DNA of 64,000 nucleotides from Ectobacillus antri (GTDB taxonomy: Bacteria > Bacillota > Bacilli > Bacillales > Bacillaceae_G). A program made the translations under genes and the position numbers. Under the pieces are notes generated by a model. The model searched no databases, was not told the origin of the DNA, and was given only the letters and a program-made list of their open reading frames with translations. The DNA lies in contig NZ_RIAV01000011.1 in the NCBI RefSeq assembly GCF_003852715.1, positions 1 through 64,000 of the forward strand. The letters are read 5' to 3'. Below are positions 60,834 to 64,000 of the stretch, piece after piece (the first letter of the stretch is position 1; each line of letters begins with the position of its first letter).

Positions 60834-61175
60834 TTAAGCGTGGTTCAGTGAGAATACTTTTTCTACCTTTTTTCTATTTACAAGCAAACAACCTATTGCA
60901 GTAATAAATATAATAACTTTAAATGCAAGTACATCCTCGTTTTGGAAGTTAAACGCAAGAATGTCAGCCGATATTACACAAACTAGTTCAATTAAGCGCT
61001 CTTTTAATGCCAACTGACGGAGAAAAAAATATTGAATTACTAATAATGCAGACCCAATGAATAACAAGGTAGCTAGCGTATATAAACCGTAGGAGTCACT
61101 TTGTTCATTACCAATACGTGAAAAAAATGAACCAAAAATAAATAGATATCCTAAAGTACCTAGGCTATAAAGCAT
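60834..61175 (-). CDS. small membrane protein, unrecognised
   Basis: 113 aa from MLYSLGTLGYLFIFGSFFSR, with about four hydrophobic segments and a basic C-terminus. A longer frame upstream runs antisense into the RluF-type gene and is rejected. The ribosome site for this ATG is weak, so the start is uncertain. No family is recognised. Confidence 0.55.
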   Translation of the reverse strand: MLYSLGTLGYLFIFGSFFSRIGNEQSDSYGLYTLATLLFIGSALLVIQYFFLRQLALKERLIELVCVISADILAFNFQNEDVLAFKVIIFITAIGCLLVNRKKVEKVFSLNHA

Positions 61176-61220
61176 GTTACGATTCTTTAATAGAGCCAAA
61201 TGAAAAAGAAGGTGTTCGTA

Positions 61221-61925
61221 TTGAGGATACAAAAATATGTCAGCGAAGCAGGGATATATCCGAGACGAGAAATTGAGCGGATGATCCGAGATGGCCGGAT
61301 AACGATTAACGGCACGCCTGCTCATAAAAATAGCATGTTAGCAGAGGAAGATATGGTGCTTGTTGATGGTAAGCCGCTCGTAAAAGCAGAGATTCAGCCA
61401 GTGTACATTGCCCTGTATAAGCCGGTGGGCATTACGTGCACAGCACAAAGCAGTGTGAAGGAAAATATCATTGACTTTATGAATTATCCGGAGCGTATTT
61501 TTCCGGTGGGGCGTTTAGATAAGGATTCAGAGGGGCTTATTATCATGACAAATGATGGTAGCATTGTAAATCGGATGATGCATAGCTCACATGAACATGA
61601 AAAAGAATATATCGTCACCGTAGATAAGCCGTTTGATGAGGCTTTTCTGCAAGGAATGGCGGCGGGCGTACCGATTTTAAACACGGTCACGAAGCCTTGC
61701 ATAGTATCGCGGGTCGATGAAAACGTGTTTCGCATTATCCTCACACAAGGCTTAAACAGGCAAATCCGTCGTATGTGCAAAGTGTTTGGCTATAGAGTAA
61801 CGAGGTTAAAGCGAATTCGGATTATGAATATTCATCTCGGTGAACTGCAGAGCGGAAAGTGGCGCTACGTGACAGAAAGCGAGCTTTCTGAGTTGATGTA
61901 CCAACTAGAAGAGGACCTCAAATGA
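61221..61925 (+). CDS. rluF: 23S rRNA pseudouridine synthase, RluF type
   Basis: Start set at TTG 61221 (MRIQKYVSEAGIYPRREIER) because AAGAAGGTG lies 7 nt upstream and the S4 domain then begins normally; an ATG seven codons earlier has no site. 234 aa. The S4 RNA-binding domain (about 1-50) is followed by the RsuA/RluB/E/F catalytic domain with Asp in GRLDKDSEGLI (about 100) and GLNRQIRRMC. It ends 8 nt inside the convergent response-regulator gene. Confidence 0.88.
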   Translation: MRIQKYVSEAGIYPRREIERMIRDGRITINGTPAHKNSMLAEEDMVLVDGKPLVKAEIQPVYIALYKPVGITCTAQSSVKENIIDFMNYPERIFPVGRLDKDSEGLIIMTNDGSIVNRMMHSSHEHEKEYIVTVDKPFDEAFLQGMAAGVPILNTVTKPCIVSRVDENVFRIILTQGLNRQIRRMCKVFGYRVTRLKRIRIMNIHLGELQSGKWRYVTESELSELMYQLEEDLK

Positions 61926-62559
61926 GATCCTCTTCTTTTGCTTTATTTACAGCCTGTAGGCGGTTTTTCACATCGAGTTTATGATATAAACTTGAGATAT
62001 AGTTTTTCACAGTACCTTCTGATAAAAAGAGGCGCTCTGCAGTGTCTTTGTTGCTTAAACCGTGCGCTAAGCATTCCAGTACCTGCACTTCACGTTCTGT
62101 GAGATCGTACGGAGCAGGCGCTTGAACTGCCTGAGTGACAGACGGTTGAATTTGTTGTACCAGTATCTTTGCCAAATCATTCGGCAGCAGTGTGCCTCCT
62201 GTATGAACAAGTTTGATGCCGGCAATAAGGTCTTTTGGATGCATCGCCTTGAGTAGATATCCTTCCGCACCGATAGAAAGTGCATCAATTACATGCTGAA
62301 TTTCCTGAAACGTTGTCAAAATCATAATGCGTATTTCAGGATGAGTAGCCTTAATGAACTTAGTAGCAGTAATACCGTCCATAATGGGCATCTGAATGTC
62401 CATTAAAATAATATCAGGCTTCTTTTCCTTACTGAGCTCAACGGCTTCTTGTCCATTTTTAGCTAGGGCCACTACTTCCAGCTCAGGGTCCGTGTTTAAT
62501 ACAAACGCTAAGCTCTCCCGAATCAGTTCTTGGTCATCTACTAGCATAATCTTAATCAT
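61918..62559 (-). CDS. NarL/LuxR-family response regulator
   Basis: 213 aa: receiver domain (1-120) with D8-D9, phospho-acceptor Asp54 in LMDIQMP, and the Thr/Lys positions (TTF, LLKAM). After a Gln/Pro/Ala-rich linker (about 132-150) comes a LuxR HTH with LTEREVQVLECLAHGLSNKD and EGTVKNYISSLYHKL. It is encoded after and overlaps (8 nt) its sensor kinase. Likely targets include the divergent gene at 63922. Confidence 0.93.
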   Translation of the reverse strand: MIKIMLVDDQELIRESLAFVLNTDPELEVVALAKNGQEAVELSKEKKPDIILMDIQMPIMDGITATKFIKATHPEIRIMILTTFQEIQHVIDALSIGAEGYLLKAMHPKDLIAGIKLVHTGGTLLPNDLAKILVQQIQPSVTQAVQAPAPYDLTEREVQVLECLAHGLSNKDTAERLFLSEGTVKNYISSLYHKLDVKNRLQAVNKAKEEDLI

Positions 62560-63751
62560 ATTGTATACCTCCTTTTAATGGGATTGTACATGTCACTACC
62601 ACATGTTTTTCTATATTTTGTATGTGTAAATGTCCCTGTAGCTCTTCTAAGCGATTGCGCATACCAGTAAGTCCAAAGCCGTGCTGGATATCCTGTAATG
62701 CTTCCCCGTCATTTGTAATTTGTAACACCAGCTGTTGTGAGGTTATGGACAGTTTTACCTCTATCTTCGTCGCATGGCCATGTCGTTTCGCATTCGTTAA
62801 AGCTTCTTGCAGACACCTAACCAGTGTGAGTTTAATCTGGGGTGACAGAGCGGTTTCTTCCCCCTGCAAAGTAAAGGTGACTGTTGTTTCCGCATGCTGT
62901 TGAAAATCAGAAGCAACACGCTGCAGTTGCTTCCAAAGTAGTTCATCATTGTCTGTTGGTGCGATTTGATGGATGTTTTTGCGAATGGCATCTAAACCGG
63001 TGCGAGACACTTGTGCTAGCGACTCCGCTTTTTGCTTGGCTAACGCGGGATTGCTGTCAATCATATACGATAACGCATCAAGCCCTACAATTACTGATGT
63101 AAAATGATGGCCAATAGAGTCATGAAGTTCTCTGGCTAAGCGATTTCTTTCCTCAAGAAGAGTTACACCTTCAATTTGCGCTGCGTATTGCTCGAGCACT
63201 TTGTTTTGCTGTTGAATAAGGTGGTATTGTTTCATGTTTTCTTGTAATAAACGCTTTGCTTTCATATGGGAACTAATAATAACATTTAGACTGATACCAA
63301 ACCCGAAAAATATAATGATATCAACATACTGCATGAAAAATTCGAACGAAAATCCCAACGCTTTGTAGCGTGTAGCTGGCAGAAGAACAACAAACACAGG
63401 AATGGCCCAGCGCCCGGTTTGCTTGGTTGCAAGATATCCAGCGGTAAGAGCGCTCATGAGAACAATCGCAGCCCCGAGCTCAGCCTCTAGAATAAGTTGT
63501 GTGTACAGAATAAAGCTACCTACCAATAAAAAATCTACTAAAAAAAAGAGCGCTACGTTTTTATACTTAGGATTCCAGAAGAAATGCGGTACAAAATACG
63601 CCAAGGTGATGAAAACTACAAAATACGTATATGGAAAGCCTGAGAGTTTGTGAGGCTCTAAGTAGAAGAATAATAAACCTGAGGCAAACCAAATAAATCG
63701 AAGAGAACTGATAAACCAATCGATCCAAAGCCATTCACGTTGCATCTCCAT
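62552..63751 (-). CDS. NarL-type sensor histidine kinase (HisKA_3)
   Basis: 399 aa. Residues 10-165 hold about five or six membrane segments without a large outside loop. A coiled segment leads to the HisKA_3 box with His210 in RLARELHDSIGHHF, and the ATPase domain follows with TNAKRHGHA (N box) and GFGLTGMRNRLEEL (G box). This is the DesK/LiaS/YdfH architecture, which often senses membrane state. The ribosome site AAAGGAG is 7-8 nt from the ATG. Confidence 0.92.
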   Translation of the reverse strand: MEMQREWLWIDWFISSLRFIWFASGLLFFYLEPHKLSGFPYTYFVVFITLAYFVPHFFWNPKYKNVALFFLVDFLLVGSFILYTQLILEAELGAAIVLMSALTAGYLATKQTGRWAIPVFVVLLPATRYKALGFSFEFFMQYVDIIIFFGFGISLNVIISSHMKAKRLLQENMKQYHLIQQQNKVLEQYAAQIEGVTLLEERNRLARELHDSIGHHFTSVIVGLDALSYMIDSNPALAKQKAESLAQVSRTGLDAIRKNIHQIAPTDNDELLWKQLQRVASDFQQHAETTVTFTLQGEETALSPQIKLTLVRCLQEALTNAKRHGHATKIEVKLSITSQQLVLQITNDGEALQDIQHGFGLTGMRNRLEELQGHLHIQNIEKHVVVTCTIPLKGGIQYD

Positions 63752-63861
63752 GTCATATCTCCTTTATATAAGTACAGTCATAACCGTACAGTATCACTTC
63801 TTCCTAATTTTACTATATTGCTGCTGAGAAAAAAATCACAATATATTATGACTCTCTTCAC

Positions 63862-63890
63862 TTGGTCATGTGACCATTCCTGTTTATGAT
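63862..63890 (+). promoter_or_regulatory. promoter and palindromes before the partial gene
   Basis: TTGGTC (63862-63867), 17-bp spacer, TATGAT (63885-63890). TGGTCA-TG-TGACCA (63863-63876) lies on the -35 and GTTTAT-G-ATAAAC (63882-63894) on the -10. These could be sites for the adjacent response regulator. Confidence 0.5.
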
Positions 63891-63921
63891 AAACGTATCA
63901 TGATTAAAGGAAGCTGATGAT

Positions 63922-64000
63922 ATGAGCAGAGAAGATCTAAGAAAAGAGATGGAAGCAAGATTTAAAGGGTTGCCTCCTGAGGAATATCAAAAAATGCTGT
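63922..64000 (+). CDS. N-terminus of a gene running off the window
   Basis: Starts MSREDLRKEMEARFKGLPPE with AAAGGAAGCTGATG upstream. Only 26 codons are visible: hydrophilic and helical. The family cannot be named. It is divergent from the two-component system and likely under its control. Confidence 0.6.
   Translation, partial: MSREDLRKEMEARFKGLPPEEYQKML

Noticed and set aside
61176-61325. N-terminal extension of the minus-strand membrane-protein gene
   Set aside because: It would run antisense into the RluF-type S4 domain; its composition is unlike the hydrophobic remainder.

Overview
The window reads as a low-to-moderate GC Firmicute chromosome close to the Bacillus cereus group. Support comes from the purEKBCSQLFMNHD order behind a guanine riboswitch and PurR boxes, the pcrB-pcrA-ligA-camS and gatCAB-dagK-rlmD neighbourhoods, strong AGGAGG-type ribosome sites with frequent GTG/TTG starts, a T-box leader, and relics resembling IS6 and IS231 elements. 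The species cannot be fixed from the sequence alone. Nearly everything is ordinary chromosome; accessory or decayed DNA is concentrated at about 41-51 kb and 55-61 kb.

Layout. Positions 1-150 are the end of an rRNA operon (5S and terminator). nadE follows, then on the minus strand a membrane GGDEF/HD-GYP protein and a DUF5317 protein coupled to a 28-residue peptide. From 4.5 to 17.5 kb lies the twelve-gene IMP biosynthesis operon, controlled by PurR boxes and a guanine riboswitch, with an extra terminator-like hairpin between purB and purC. From 18.1 to 24.3 kb is pcrB-pcrA-ligA-camS. Then come a multidomain hexapeptide acyltransferase, the P5C dehydrogenase gene, an amino-acid permease, and a large secreted SH3b/glucosaminidase autolysin with a 225-bp internal tandem repeat. 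gatCAB, diacylglycerol kinase and the RlmD-type rRNA methyltransferase fill 32.4-38.5 kb. Two more c-di-GMP proteins, cdd-nupC, and a TelA-type gene with a membrane-anchored partner follow.

From 46.6 to 49 kb a 30-bp perfect palindrome sits on the promoter of a three-gene unit (HTH regulator, alpha/beta hydrolase, YhfC-type membrane protease). brnQ is preceded by an Ile-type T-box. Then come an FbpB-like small protein, a GNAT enzyme, purU, and a tight SDR/QueA-paralogue/VOC operon. A RecB/Cas4-like nuclease fused to an Fe-S XPD-type helicase and an MsrA-MsrB fusion follow. The last 5 kb holds IS relics, a small secreted protein paired with a VanZ-like protein, an RluF-type pseudouridine synthase, a NarL-type two-component system and the start of a divergent gene.

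Functional themes are de novo purine synthesis with its one-carbon link (purU), nucleoside salvage (cdd-nupC), DNA repair (pcrA, ligA, helicase-nuclease), c-di-GMP turnover (three proteins), and amino-acid uptake and catabolism. The least explained items are the palindrome-controlled hydrolase/protease operon, the QueA-paralogue operon, the coupled 28-aa peptide, the two copies of a roughly 180-bp inverted-repeat element, and the 36-bp palindrome upstream of the pur promoter.
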